NCBI GenBank assembly: GCA_018240505.1
Contig: JAFEFQ010000235.1
Coordinates: 1 to 56,925, forward strand
Direction: 5' to 3'
DNA length: 56,925 nucleotides
Source: Pseudomonadota bacterium
Lineage (GTDB): Bacteria > Pseudomonadota > Gammaproteobacteria > Xanthomonadales > Rhodanobacteraceae
Shown here: piece by piece, positions 9,783-18,213 of the stretch
How positions within the stretch are numbered: the stretch's first letter is position 1
How the letters are laid out: each line of letters begins with the position of its first letter
Notes under the pieces: generated by a model
What the model was told of the DNA's origin: nothing
The model's input: only the letters and a program-made list of their open reading frames with translations
Databases searched by the model: none
Made by a program: the position numbers and the translations under genes

Positions 9783-10106
9783 TCAGGTCGCGGTGACCCG
9801 CGTTTGCGTGGCGACGACGAGCAGCGGCGTCGCGGTCGGCGCGCAGAGCGACTGGCTGTCGAGCAGCAGCAGCGGCTGCCCGTTCGAGAGGACGCGCAAG
9901 GACGCGGTGAGCCATTGCGCGGTGACGCACGGCCCGTTGCCCGACGGCGGCGGCGGCATCGCGCAACCGGCGATCGTCCACGGCGGCGGCTGCGTCACCG
10001 TCGGCTGGCCGGACACGGTCACGCGCGGATTCGGCATCGTCGCCTGCGCCTGGCCGCCATGCGCGCAGAGAACGCTCGCTCCGACATGCAGCAGGAATCC
10101 GGGCAT
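9783..10106 (-). CDS. PAAR-like spike tip protein
   Basis: A 107-residue protein that begins MPGFLLHVGASVLCAHGGQA and contains prV-type beta repeats (NPRVTVSGQPTVTQ) with further Cys at CAMPPPPSGNGPC. This is the Afp10/PAAR-like layout: a small cone-shaped cap on the spike with a bound metal ion held by Cys/His. It lies between the spike base gene and the gp25-like gene, exactly where Afp10 is expected. It would be the first part of the particle to touch the target membrane. Confidence 0.83.
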   Translation of the reverse strand: MPGFLLHVGASVLCAHGGQAQATMPNPRVTVSGQPTVTQPPPWTIAGCAMPPPPSGNGPCVTAQWLTASLRVLSNGQPLLLLDSQSLCAPTATPLLVVATQTRVTAT

Positions 10107-10115
10107 GGTCGTCTC

Positions 10116-10631
10116 CTAAGTCACCACCAGCGCGCCGGCGTTGACCGTCACCGACGGCCCCGACAGCACGATCGTTGCGCCCTGGCCGTTCGAGATCGTG
10201 ATCCCGGTCGCGTTGATCGCGATCATCGCCCCGGTCGCGGTCTTGAGCAGGATGCCGCCGGCCGGGCCGGGCGTGTCGCTGATCATCAGCGTGTTCTGCA
10301 ACGTGGTCTGCAGCACCACGGCGCCGCTCGGCGGCTGCGCCGTGAGCGCCAGCGCCGGCACTTCCGCCACGAGGCCCCAGAAGCAGCCGGTCCAGATCGG
10401 ATAGTCCGGATCGCCCTGCTCGAACTCGATCCACACTCCCGCGCCGATCTCGGGCACGACGAACACGCCGCTTTGCTTGCCCGCGATCGGCACGCACGGC
10501 AGGGCATACGTCGACGGCGTCAGACCGAGCACGTCGGGCACCATCGCCTGGATGCGCCCGCGCTGCTCGGGATCGATGTTGTTGAACACCGTGCCGCGAT
10601 ATTTGCCGTAGTAGCGTCCGTCCGCGCTCAT
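10116..10631 (-). CDS. Spike protein, gp5/VgrG OB-fold type
   Basis: A 171-residue protein. Residues 1-85 match the gpV/gp5 OB-fold (GRYYGKYRGTVFNNIDPEQRGRI, then VPEIGAGVWIEFEQGDPDYPIWTGCFWG). The rest is a repetitive beta-rich segment with GAMIAINATGITISNGQGATIV, as in the triple-helical needle of VgrG proteins. The ATG at 10631 overlaps the hub stop by 4 bp. In most Afp/PVC systems hub and spike are fused in Afp8; here they are separate genes, as in phage T4 gp27 and gp5. Confidence 0.88.
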   Translation of the reverse strand: MSADGRYYGKYRGTVFNNIDPEQRGRIQAMVPDVLGLTPSTYALPCVPIAGKQSGVFVVPEIGAGVWIEFEQGDPDYPIWTGCFWGLVAEVPALALTAQPPSGAVVLQTTLQNTLMISDTPGPAGGILLKTATGAMIAINATGITISNGQGATIVLSGPSVTVNAGALVVT

Positions 10632-11764
10632 GCCGCGACCCTCGGCACGGTGGAGATCAAGCCGTTGCGCGACAGCTTGAAGCTCTGCTTGTACTCGCCG
10701 CGCTTGATCGTGTGGGTGACGCTCTTGACGTAATGCAGGCCGTCGTAAGCCAGCCCGGCACCGCGCACGCCGACGAGCTGGCGCGACTTGAGCAGGCGCC
10801 CGTAGCGCACCACGTCGAGGGTGCCGTCGCCCTCGACTACTTCGACCCACTTCGCCGCGGCGGCGAGGCCGCGCATGATGCCCTGCGGAACCGGCAGCTT
10901 CGACAGATTGTCCGCCACCGGCGTCAGCGCGGTCGGAATCGGCGGAATCAGGCCGAGCGGCGGACTCAGCGGCGTGATCGGGGGCAGCGGCACCTCGAGG
11001 ATCAGCTTCGACTGCTCGTTGTAGTAATAGTACGCCGGCAACTCGTGCTTGTCGTTCTTGAAGCTGAAATCGAGCGACTCGACGTTGCTGTGCCCGTCCA
11101 TGTTGATGCTCAGCGCCGGCTGCGGCACGCCGACCTTGATCTGCGGTCCCCAGTAGCCGATGCTCTGCCCGGGCAGCGGGCCCGGCTCGATGTAGAACAC
11201 GTAGCCGACGCGTTCGGCGAGCTGATTGATGTAGACGAGATCGGTGCCCTTCTGCGCTTCGATCTTCGACGTCGGCAGCGGCACGTCGACCATCACGCTC
11301 GGGATCACGAGCGGCACGACGCCGAGCACGGCGTACTTCGCCAGCAGCAGCGCGACGCGCCCTTCGGCCGGCATCGCCGGGAACGGCAGGCCGCTGAAAT
11401 CGGTTTGGTCCATGAACACCGACAGATCCTCGCCGAACACGGTCAGGATCGCCTGCGCGGATTTCGTGCCCGGCTTGATCTCGAACTTCGTCATCGCGCC
11501 GTCCATGATCACGTGCGGCGTACCGCTGACCGTGGCGACGATGACGACGCGGATCACCGGAATGGCGCTCATCCCGGAACCGAGCAGGAACAGCGTGTGC
11601 AGCGGCGAGGACGTGCTCAGCGCGAACGACAGCTGGAATCCGCTGCGGCCCTCGTCGCTCGAGGTCACGCTGACCTCGTTCAGCGCTTCCATGACGACGC
11701 GCGGTGCCGGCACCGGCACGACCGGACCGACCATCAGCGTCAACTGGATCTTGCCGCTAAGCAT
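10628..11764 (-). CDS. Baseplate hub protein, gp27/VgrG N-terminal type
   Basis: A 378-residue protein that corresponds to the gp27-like hub half of Afp8/VgrG. It has the hub-type beta-domain start (MLSGKIQLTLMVGPVVP and then EVSVTSSDEGRSGFQLSF). The middle contains DLVYINQLAERVGYVFYIE, a feature seen in hub/gpD proteins, and the end holds YVKSVTHTIKRGEYKQSFKLSRNG, also typical of hub proteins. It lacks the OB-fold spike, which is in the next gene. It overlaps the preceding LysM gene by 8 bp. The hub trimer adapts the six-fold tube to the three-fold spike. Confidence 0.88.
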   Translation of the reverse strand: MLSGKIQLTLMVGPVVPVPAPRVVMEALNEVSVTSSDEGRSGFQLSFALSTSSPLHTLFLLGSGMSAIPVIRVVIVATVSGTPHVIMDGAMTKFEIKPGTKSAQAILTVFGEDLSVFMDQTDFSGLPFPAMPAEGRVALLLAKYAVLGVVPLVIPSVMVDVPLPTSKIEAQKGTDLVYINQLAERVGYVFYIEPGPLPGQSIGYWGPQIKVGVPQPALSINMDGHSNVESLDFSFKNDKHELPAYYYYNEQSKLILEVPLPPITPLSPPLGLIPPIPTALTPVADNLSKLPVPQGIMRGLAAAAKWVEVVEGDGTLDVVRYGRLLKSRQLVGVRGAGLAYDGLHYVKSVTHTIKRGEYKQSFKLSRNGLISTVPRVAA

Positions 11765-12074
11765 TGCCCTGCCCCGGAAACCCCGCCGGCAACGTGATGC
11801 GCAAGACGCGGCCGATCGTTTCGGTCAGCGCAGCGGGGCGCAGCTCGCGATTGCCGTCGCAGACGCGCCAGAACAGCTCCGCATCGCCGAGAGAGCGTGC
11901 GGCGATATTGTCGATGCGATCGCCCTGCACGACCGTGCAGGTGCCGAACAATGCGAGACTTTCCGGCTGCGACACGAAGCGGCGCGCGAGATGGTTGACT
12001 TCGCTGCCGTCGGGCAAGGTGTAGGTCTTGACCGGCGTGCTGACATAGCGGCTGTTTGCGGCGAAGTTGCTCAT
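11757..12074 (-). CDS. LysM-like adaptor protein
   Basis: A 105-residue protein. Residues 48-95 (VVQGDRIDNIAARSLGDAELFWRVCDGN, ending with RITLPAGF) match a LysM-like domain of the kind present in Afp7 and phage gpX proteins. In contractile systems it glues the tube base to the hub and does not act on cell wall. It follows the larger adaptor gene by 10 bp. In Afp7 the two parts are a single protein; here they are split into two consecutive genes. Confidence 0.85.
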   Translation of the reverse strand: MSNFAANSRYVSTPVKTYTLPDGSEVNHLARRFVSQPESLALFGTCTVVQGDRIDNIAARSLGDAELFWRVCDGNRELRPAALTETIGRVLRITLPAGFPGQGNA

Positions 12075-12084
12075 GCGCGCGTCC

Positions 12085-12750
12085 TCACGGGATCCCAGTC
12101 AGGCCCAGTTGCGCCAACGTGCCGCCGGGTCCGCGCGCGGCCAGCTGCTCCTTGCGCTGCAGGTAACTCATGAACAGGCCGCCGCCCTTGTTGGCGAAGC
12201 CGAGATCGTCGACCGACAGCACGCGCATGCCTAGACTGACTTTGGCGCGAATCGGATTGAGGCTGACGTCGAACGCCTCCTCGGTGATCGACAGTTCGGT
12301 GATGCGCACCGGCAGCACGCGCGCCTGGCTCCACACGAACAAGGTCAGCGGCGCTTCGATCGGGATGATCTCGAGCTCGCCCGCAGCGAGCGCCGCATCG
12401 TTCGCCTGCAGCTGGCCGCTGCTTGGATAGACCAGCGTTTCCAGCAACGCCAATTGTGGAAAAATTCCATTTTGTACCGCCGCCTGGTTCTGTTCGGGCT
12501 GCTCGAGCTGATCGGTCGCGTCGATCTCCGCCTCGAGCTTCAGCGTCTCCACCGCCGGCCCCTTCAGGCGCAGCGCCTCGGAAAAGTCGTGCCCGTCCGC
12601 GCCGACCGCCTGCACCTGCAGCGTGCGCGACAGCGAATCCGGGTTGTACTGCAGCACGACCATGCGCTGCGCCAGCACGGCCGACGTGACCGGATCGAGC
12701 GGCACGATGCCGGCTTTGAGGATGCGTGGCGAGGCGGGAAATGAGGACAT
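12085..12750 (-). CDS. eCIS tube-baseplate adaptor (Afp7 N-terminal-like)
   Basis: A 221-residue protein of the peptidoglycan-binding/LysM-associated CIS family. Typical blocks are VVLQYNPDSLSRTLQVQAVG (about residues 32-51), EALRLKGPAVETLKLEAEIDA, and near the end VRITELSITEEAFDVSLNPIRAKVSLGMRVL. These correspond to the N-terminal region of Afp7-like proteins. The LysM part is in the next gene. I chose the start MSSFPASPR (12750), with a GGAG 10 bp upstream, over a longer open frame because the extension (MVARATWRL) is basic and not family-like. Confidence 0.83.
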   Translation of the reverse strand: MSSFPASPRILKAGIVPLDPVTSAVLAQRMVVLQYNPDSLSRTLQVQAVGADGHDFSEALRLKGPAVETLKLEAEIDATDQLEQPEQNQAAVQNGIFPQLALLETLVYPSSGQLQANDAALAAGELEIIPIEAPLTLFVWSQARVLPVRITELSITEEAFDVSLNPIRAKVSLGMRVLSVDDLGFANKGGGLFMSYLQRKEQLAARGPGGTLAQLGLTGIP

Positions 12751-12825
12751 GTGTTCAGCACTCCGAACCGATAGGCGCCACGTCGCGCGTGCGACCAAAC
12801 TCTGCGACGCGGATGGTGCTTGTCT

Positions 12826-14070
12826 TCATTTCGGCGCCTGCGACGTTCCGGGGTTGCGGTAGAAATCGTTGAACTTTTCGATCGCCTTGTCCGTGGTGAG
12901 CAGGGTGACGTTGCGTCCTACCGCGCGCTCCTTGCTCACCTCGCCTTTGTCCGGAGCCGTGGTTTCGAATCCCCACATCACCGTGCCGTAGGTATGGCCG
13001 GTGTCCGCGGCAACGGCGACCGTCTCGAACGAGAACCGGATTTTTTCGGTACTGCCGGGGTAGTCCCAGAGCGAGGCTTCGCTGACGGTTTTTCCCTTCT
13101 TGCTGCCGTCCTTGTTGCCTTGCGTCTGTGTGCCCGGGTAGTCGTCGATGTAATACGGCGAAGCCGCTTTGTCTGTTTTACGGGTTCGCCGATTGAGGTT
13201 CGCGTGCAGCTTGTCGACGAATGCACCGCCGCCTACGCCGCGACTTTTGTCCTCGGCAGTCATGACCTTGTTGCGGTTCGCCTCGCCGCCGTGCCAGGTC
13301 AGGTCTTTTCCGGTCGACATGTCTTCGGTGCGCACGACCTGAAGCAGGCGGATACTGGTTGAGTCGAGCGCCTTTTCATTCGCCTTGAACTTGATCGTTC
13401 CGCTCATGCCGCTTTTTGCGTCCGGATGCTTTTCGACCTTCAAATTGAGGTCGAATTCTCCCTCTCTGACAGGATGTTTCCCGGACAGATCCCGCTGCAC
13501 CCGCGGCGTCCTGCGCTGCAGCGTCGCCGACAACGCGTGCCCGGCATTACCCCGTGGCGATGACTTCGGCATCGGCGTACCGCCGAACTGCAGCGAATCG
13601 GCAATCGCTTCCGCCTCACGCTCCGCGTCATCGTACGGATCGCCGACAGGCAATCCCGGGTTGGGGGCGACCCGGGTTCCGCCCTGTTGCATCGCATGCA
13701 CGGCTTCGTGGGCGAGCAGTCGGTTTCGCCCTTCACCGCCGAGTTCGATCGCTTCGGCACCGAGATGGATGTCGGTACCCAATGTGTACGCGCGCGCATT
13801 CAGGTGATGGGCTGCGGTGACCGAGTGCGGCCCTGCGTGTACGCGCACCGCGGAAAAATCGTGATCGAAACGGCGCTGCAGCGCAGCGCTCACTGGGCCA
13901 GCCAATGGCTGTGAGGGCTCGGTGGCTGCGCGTTCCAGCGACGCGATTCGTGGAACGAAGTCGCTTCGCTTTTCGCCCACCGGGGCCGTAACGCTGCGCT
14001 GCAAGACGGCAACGGGGAAGATTGTCGGCGCCGTCGATCCTGGTCTGTGGCTGAGGGAGGATGCGAACAT
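12826..14070 (-). CDS. DUF4157 (eCIS-core) putative effector, second
   Basis: A 414-residue protein with an eCIS-core DUF4157 domain: RFDHDFSAVRVHAG near residue 67, AYTLGTDIHLG near 94, and the zinc-protease-like helix with HEAVH at 121-125. The first HExxH helix is complete. The domain is followed by a linker (DAEREAEAIADSL) and a C-terminal region of about 200 residues, with blocks such as VVRTEDMSTGKDLTWHGGEA and YGTVMWGFET, that I do not recognise. DUF4157 domains mark cargo loaded on eCIS particles, so this is probably an effector with an undescribed C-terminal activity. It is 48 bp downstream of the first DUF4157 gene. Confidence 0.82.
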   Translation of the reverse strand: MFASSLSHRPGSTAPTIFPVAVLQRSVTAPVGEKRSDFVPRIASLERAATEPSQPLAGPVSAALQRRFDHDFSAVRVHAGPHSVTAAHHLNARAYTLGTDIHLGAEAIELGGEGRNRLLAHEAVHAMQQGGTRVAPNPGLPVGDPYDDAEREAEAIADSLQFGGTPMPKSSPRGNAGHALSATLQRRTPRVQRDLSGKHPVREGEFDLNLKVEKHPDAKSGMSGTIKFKANEKALDSTSIRLLQVVRTEDMSTGKDLTWHGGEANRNKVMTAEDKSRGVGGGAFVDKLHANLNRRTRKTDKAASPYYIDDYPGTQTQGNKDGSKKGKTVSEASLWDYPGSTEKIRFSFETVAVAADTGHTYGTVMWGFETTAPDKGEVSKERAVGRNVTLLTTDKAIEKFNDFYRNPGTSQAPK

Positions 14071-14118
14071 CTCGATTGCCTGCTGCCTGATGGTATGGCG
14101 AACGCGGGACGGCTTCGG

Positions 14119-16182
14119 CTACTGGGTATCGCCGAACCAGGGTTTCGTGCCTTGCGTCGGATTGAATCCTTTGCCGCCCTTCTTTATCTCGGCGTGGTGC
14201 AACTCCCATTCGGTTTTCTGGATACGGACATCGATTCTCAGATCGAGGCCTTTGCGTGTGCGTACGAACTTGAACTCATAGGTGTCCGGGTTTGCGACTT
14301 TGACGCGCGCAAGATCGATAGCTTGCCGCTCGCTCGGCGGGGTCGGCATATCGATCGTGACATCGCCCTTCTTGAACTTGTCGTTGGCGGCGAACACGAA
14401 CGATGTGACTCCGCCGCTGGCGGAGGAACTGCCGAATTTATAGTCGCGGGCGAATGCCTTGCCCTTCGTGCGCACGAGCAACGCCATCTCGCCGCCAGCC
14501 TCGGGGAATGGGCCGTCGTAGACGTTTTCGACGGTGTCCTCCACGTTGCGCAGCATGGTCGAGCGCATCGCATCCCAGTCGGTGATGAAGGCGTATTCGG
14601 ACTTCGCCTTGATGCGCTTGAACGCCTCGTCGTCGCTCAACTTGCTGACGCCAGGTACTTCGAAGTACGGCCCGGCCAGCGATTGCTTGCCGCCCCCGTA
14701 GCGCTGGCCATGGGTCGGCGCGATGACGCGCGCATTGCCGCCGAAAGCGGCCTGTACTTCATCCAGCATGTCGCTGCTGCGGCCCAAGTTGCAGCCGCGG
14801 ATCGATACGTTCGTCCAGAAACCCACGAGGTCTGCCTTGGGCTGCGTCAGAGCGCCTTTCCTGTTCGCTTCCTTCAGTTCGGAGTACTGCACCTGGCGCG
14901 GCGTCTTGTCGCCGGCATCGAGAGAAAACTGCAGGGTGCCGTCCGGATGCGCGTGCGAGACGATGATGAGATTGCGAACCGGCTTGCCTTCTGCATTGAC
15001 CGTCTTGTTGATGTCGTCGAGCGTGCGCACGTTCTCAACCATCCTCGCACCTGCATGTTCGGCCTTGAAGTACTTGATCGCCTCGGTATAGAACTTGTTG
15101 CCCGACTTCGGCGCATCGGCGCCCATGATGAAGACATAGTCGACCGTGCCGCGCGCAGCGTCGACCCCGCCGATTTGCGCCTGGATTTCCTTGATCACTG
15201 CAGCAGATCGGCCGTTCGCGACGCGTTGCAGAGCCTCGTCCCCGATCACGATCATGCCCTGGCTGCGCACCTTTTTCTTCACGTCGAAATCGACGCTGAC
15301 GCCCTTTTGCTTCGCATCGTAGCGACTCCCGGATAGTTCGAAGTGTTCGTCGAAGCGATGATTGTTGATCAGCCGCCAAACCACTTCCTGAGCGAGGATG
15401 CCGCGATTCTTGTCCCTCAACGCGCGCTGCGCGAGGTTGACGATGGCCGCGTCTTCCTTGGCCTCGGCAGCCAACTCGTCCGGGTCGCGCTCCTCGCGTT
15501 GCAGGCACTCCTTCGGCACCGGCTTGCCTCCCTGTTGCACCACGTGGGTCAACTCGTGCGCGAGCAGGTGCAGCCCCGCGCGTGTTTGCGGTGCGAACCG
15601 GCCGCGGGCAAAGACGATATCGTTGCCAATCGTGTACGCATTCGCATTGACTTCCTGAGCGGAACGCATCGCCGTTTCGTCGGCGTGCACCCGCACCTGC
15701 GAGAAGTCGCGACCGAAACGTCGTTCCATATCGCGGCGCAGATTGCGCTCCAACTCGGTGCCGCCGCGCATCACCGCTTGAGCGACGCTGGGTGGCATGT
15801 TGTTTTTTTCTCCTCCCCCTACGGCTTTGTTGTTGGGCGAGATATCTTGGGCGAGGAGGCGCGCTTGCGTCTCTGTACTTTCGAAAAGGGTCCTCTCGTC
15901 CAATCCACTCCCCCGAAAAGAGTATTCGGGGGAGTGTGCGGCGGGTGACTCCATCGGCATCCGCAGCACTTGATCGGCGACGCGATCGGCCTCGACCTCG
16001 AGCGGATCGTTGCTCGTACCGATGCTGAGCTTGCGCCGAAACATGGCGCGTTTTCCGGCGCAGTCCGGACACCGCGCATTGCCGTGACTTTGCGCGCCGC
16101 AGGCGCACCAGCGCTGCAAAGTCGTGGCGCTCGTCGAACGGACGACGGATGGATTTTTCGAAATGGCAGTTTGCTCAGCCAT
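14119..16182 (-). CDS. DUF4157 (eCIS-core) putative effector with caspase-like C-terminus
   Basis: A 687-residue protein. The start has a zinc-ribbon-like pair of Cys pairs (C26/C28 and C38/C41). The DUF4157 domain spans about 145-220 with RRFGRDFSQVRVHADETA, AYTIGNDIVFA and LLAHELTHVVQQGG; HELTH is at 209-213. The region 345-500 has IIVSHAHPDGTLQF (His410 and neighbouring His412) and then IRGCNLG (Cys464) about 50 residues later, which resembles the His-Cys dyad layout of caspase-fold (C80/CHAT/DUF4347-like) peptidases. The last 180 residues are unassigned. It is a likely injected toxin or cargo. The eCIS domain is certain; the peptidase reading is an inference. Confidence 0.83.
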   Translation of the reverse strand: MAEQTAISKNPSVVRSTSATTLQRWCACGAQSHGNARCPDCAGKRAMFRRKLSIGTSNDPLEVEADRVADQVLRMPMESPAAHSPEYSFRGSGLDERTLFESTETQARLLAQDISPNNKAVGGGEKNNMPPSVAQAVMRGGTELERNLRRDMERRFGRDFSQVRVHADETAMRSAQEVNANAYTIGNDIVFARGRFAPQTRAGLHLLAHELTHVVQQGGKPVPKECLQREERDPDELAAEAKEDAAIVNLAQRALRDKNRGILAQEVVWRLINNHRFDEHFELSGSRYDAKQKGVSVDFDVKKKVRSQGMIVIGDEALQRVANGRSAAVIKEIQAQIGGVDAARGTVDYVFIMGADAPKSGNKFYTEAIKYFKAEHAGARMVENVRTLDDINKTVNAEGKPVRNLIIVSHAHPDGTLQFSLDAGDKTPRQVQYSELKEANRKGALTQPKADLVGFWTNVSIRGCNLGRSSDMLDEVQAAFGGNARVIAPTHGQRYGGGKQSLAGPYFEVPGVSKLSDDEAFKRIKAKSEYAFITDWDAMRSTMLRNVEDTVENVYDGPFPEAGGEMALLVRTKGKAFARDYKFGSSSASGGVTSFVFAANDKFKKGDVTIDMPTPPSERQAIDLARVKVANPDTYEFKFVRTRKGLDLRIDVRIQKTEWELHHAEIKKGGKGFNPTQGTKPWFGDTQ

Positions 16183-16201
16183 TGAACGCTATGATCGCTC
16201 G

Positions 16202-16495
16202 CTATTGCAGCGTTACGGTTTGCGGAGAAGTTTGGCCGGTGAGTTGGATTTCCGCCCTGTAACTCCTGCCCTGTACCGTAGCAGTCAGGTGGTAGTTCCC
16301 TGCCGGGAGCGCGATATTGATGCGGCCGAGCCGATCGGTCAGGCCGCTGAATCTCGGCTGGTTCGCCGCATCCGCCAGCGTAACTCGGGTATAGCCAGCG
16401 AACGCGCGACCGGGACCCACCGTGATTCGCAGCGGGTCAGCGTGTAAAGCGGTTGGCATCCACATCAGCAAAAACACGGTGGTCCGAGCGTTCAT
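16202..16495 (-). CDS. Small secreted beta-sandwich protein
   Basis: A 97-residue protein with an N-terminal signal peptide (MNARTTVFLLMWMPTALHA, likely cut after A) followed by a short beta-rich domain with GLTDRLGRINIALPAGNYHLTA, the pattern of carboxypeptidase regulatory-like/CnaB-like domains. The start overlaps the end of the membrane-protein gene by 4 bp, so the two are translationally coupled. No enzymatic residues are visible. Its presence in an eCIS operon is unusual because particle assembly is cytoplasmic; it could help place or release particles at the envelope. Confidence 0.72.
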   Translation of the reverse strand: MNARTTVFLLMWMPTALHADPLRITVGPGRAFAGYTRVTLADAANQPRFSGLTDRLGRINIALPAGNYHLTATVQGRSYRAEIQLTGQTSPQTVTLQ

Positions 16496-17085
16496 TGTGA
16501 GCTCCGAACAACGGTCACGGGCTTGTACTTGCGGACTTCATCTTCTTTTTTTTGCAGCAAACTCTCATTCGGATTCGCCACGAACTTGGCGAATTCGGCG
16601 GCAGGATCGATTTGGAAGCTGCCAAACGCACTCGTGTAGGCAATCGTCTGAATGGCTTTCTCGAAATCAACGCCGTGCGGAATCTTCACGTGTAGTTCAA
16701 AGGTGCCATCCTGATTGATAAAAAACGGGGAAGCTTCGGGCACAGCATCAACGGTCCCCAGCTGCAGGGTGTCTTTGGGAGCATCCGCCGGCAACACAAT
16801 TTGACCAGTGACCAACCAATCGACAGGCGCAAGATCCTTCTCCAACTGGCTGCGCAGGTGCTGGGCATCACCATTTGTCTTCACCGCGTACATCGACAGC
16901 GCACCACCGATCGCGACGAACACAAGCGCCGGGTAGTTGCTTTTCATTTTTCCCAAGATGCCGAAATCAACTACCGTCTCACCCGTACCGCTGACTGCGT
17001 AAATCTTGGTCAGAAGCAGCGCGATGAAGCCGAGGAGCACCAACACTCCTGAAAGAACCAATACCCACAGCGTCGTCTGTTCCAC
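16492..17085 (-). CDS. Membrane protein in eCIS operon
   Basis: A 197-residue protein with two predicted membrane segments: residues 5-28 (WVLVLSGVLVLLGFIALLL) and about 52-67 (ALVFVAIGGALSMYAV). A soluble domain of about 125 residues follows, rich in beta-strand patterns (VDWLVTGQIVLPAD, GTFELHVKIPHGV). I do not recognise a family. It is 28 bp downstream of the peptidase gene and overlaps the small secreted protein gene. The layout suggests an inner-membrane protein with a periplasmic domain that works with the secreted partner; a role in anchoring or export of the particle is speculation. Confidence 0.75.
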   Translation of the reverse strand: MEQTTLWVLVLSGVLVLLGFIALLLTKIYAVSGTGETVVDFGILGKMKSNYPALVFVAIGGALSMYAVKTNGDAQHLRSQLEKDLAPVDWLVTGQIVLPADAPKDTLQLGTVDAVPEASPFFINQDGTFELHVKIPHGVDFEKAIQTIAYTSAFGSFQIDPAAEFAKFVANPNESLLQKKEDEVRKYKPVTVVRSSQ

Positions 17086-17113
17086 GGTCGAATTCTCCGG
17101 ATGCGGGGATGCT

Positions 17114-17908
17114 TCAGCGCCGCGCTTTTGCTACCGAGGTCACGGTTTGCAGCATCGCCCCAAGCTTCTTCACGTCGATCGCGCGCTTGAGCTTGGTACT
17201 GTCGGTGGCGTCGAAGATCGCGTAGGCCTCGTCGCAATACTTCGCGTAGAAGGCCCAGGTCATCTGCTGTTTGCGACCCCAGGTCACGCAGACCGGGCCG
17301 AGCTTCGTGTAGCCGGGCACGAAGACGTAGTGACCGCCCCAGGAGCCTGGCCTGGAGCCACTGCCCGACACCACATCCCACGGCTTGCCGGCGCGAGTCT
17401 GCGCCTGCGCCGATATCGGCATCTGCAGGCCGAGGCCAACGCCGACGTCGAGAAAAATGGCCTGGCGTGTCGCGTTCTGCGAGCGCGGCGTAATTTCGGA
17501 ATAGGCCTTGATGTAATAGCGCTTCCGGCCGACCAGCCAGCCGCCTTTGCGCCATTCGTTCAGCGAGTCGAGTACGACCAGGCCGGAATCGGGACCGCCG
17601 GTCTCATTGAAGTATTCGTTCAACACATCGCTGTCGCTGATCGCGATGATCTTTTTCTGTTCGACGTCCTCGAAGCGCAGCGTCTGGTGCGCGCGCCCGG
17701 CAATGACGCAGTCGCCGTGCACGTCGTTGCCGAACATCGGCGTCGGGATGCCGGGATGCTTGACGTCGAAGTCGTATTCGACCGGAAGTGCGGGTGGCGC
17801 GCGCAGCAACGCGGCGAACTTGAAATTGCGTGGATCCTTCCTTGCCGGCGCCTTGCCTAGTTTGAAGATCGGGTCGGCCTGCAGACCCTTGGCTTTGGTC
17901 GGTTTCAT
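17114..17908 (-). CDS. Papain-like (C1/C39-type) cysteine peptidase
   Basis: A 264-residue protein without a signal peptide. The sequence GNDVHGDCVIAG (Cys67) looks like a papain-fold nucleophile helix, and GSWGGHYVFV (His193) provides the matching His, followed by VTWGRKQQM about 15 residues later as the third-residue region. Spacing of Cys and His (126 residues) fits papain-like peptidases. The N-terminus (residues 10-35) is basic and could be a packing signal. It overlaps the preceding small gene by 4 bp (ATGA), deep inside the tail operon, so it could be a cargo effector or a maturation protease. Enzyme class is likely; the substrate is unknown. Confidence 0.72.
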   Translation of the reverse strand: MKPTKAKGLQADPIFKLGKAPARKDPRNFKFAALLRAPPALPVEYDFDVKHPGIPTPMFGNDVHGDCVIAGRAHQTLRFEDVEQKKIIAISDSDVLNEYFNETGGPDSGLVVLDSLNEWRKGGWLVGRKRYYIKAYSEITPRSQNATRQAIFLDVGVGLGLQMPISAQAQTRAGKPWDVVSGSGSRPGSWGGHYVFVPGYTKLGPVCVTWGRKQQMTWAFYAKYCDEAYAIFDATDSTKLKRAIDVKKLGAMLQTVTSVAKARR

Positions 17909-18213
17909 GAAATGGCTCCTTTTTTCGTGGTTGTGGGCGAGGCGACGTTGAGCGCATGTGGCGCGGCGGCGCCGATCAGCGCGGAGTGCAGCGAATGCGC
18001 AATCGATCCGGCGACGTCGTGCGCCGGCGACCGCGCCGTCAACACGAAGGCGGGCGCGCGCAGCGAAGGCAGCGCGCAGCCGCCCCCTGCAGGAAAGCGC
18101 GCCAGCGCGGCGGCCAGCCGCGCTTCCAGTTCGCGGCGCAACGCGCCGTGCTGCGTCGCGGGCAGCGGCAGGCCGTCGCAGAGCAAACGCTCGATGTGCA
18201 AGTGGACGGTCAT
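17905..18213 (-). CDS. Small conserved eCIS protein
   Basis: A 102-residue protein that starts MTVHLHIERLLCDGLPLP and has a helical ALRRELEARLAAAL segment. Short proteins with this IERLxLDGL-type start are often found after the AAA+ ATPase gene in eCIS loci; this is from memory of such loci and was not tested. It is fused by 4-bp overlaps to the ATPase gene before it and the peptidase gene after it. No catalytic motif is visible. It might be a chaperone or assembly factor. Confidence 0.7.
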   Translation of the reverse strand: MTVHLHIERLLCDGLPLPATQHGALRRELEARLAAALARFPAGGGCALPSLRAPAFVLTARSPAHDVAGSIAHSLHSALIGAAAPHALNVASPTTTKKGAIS

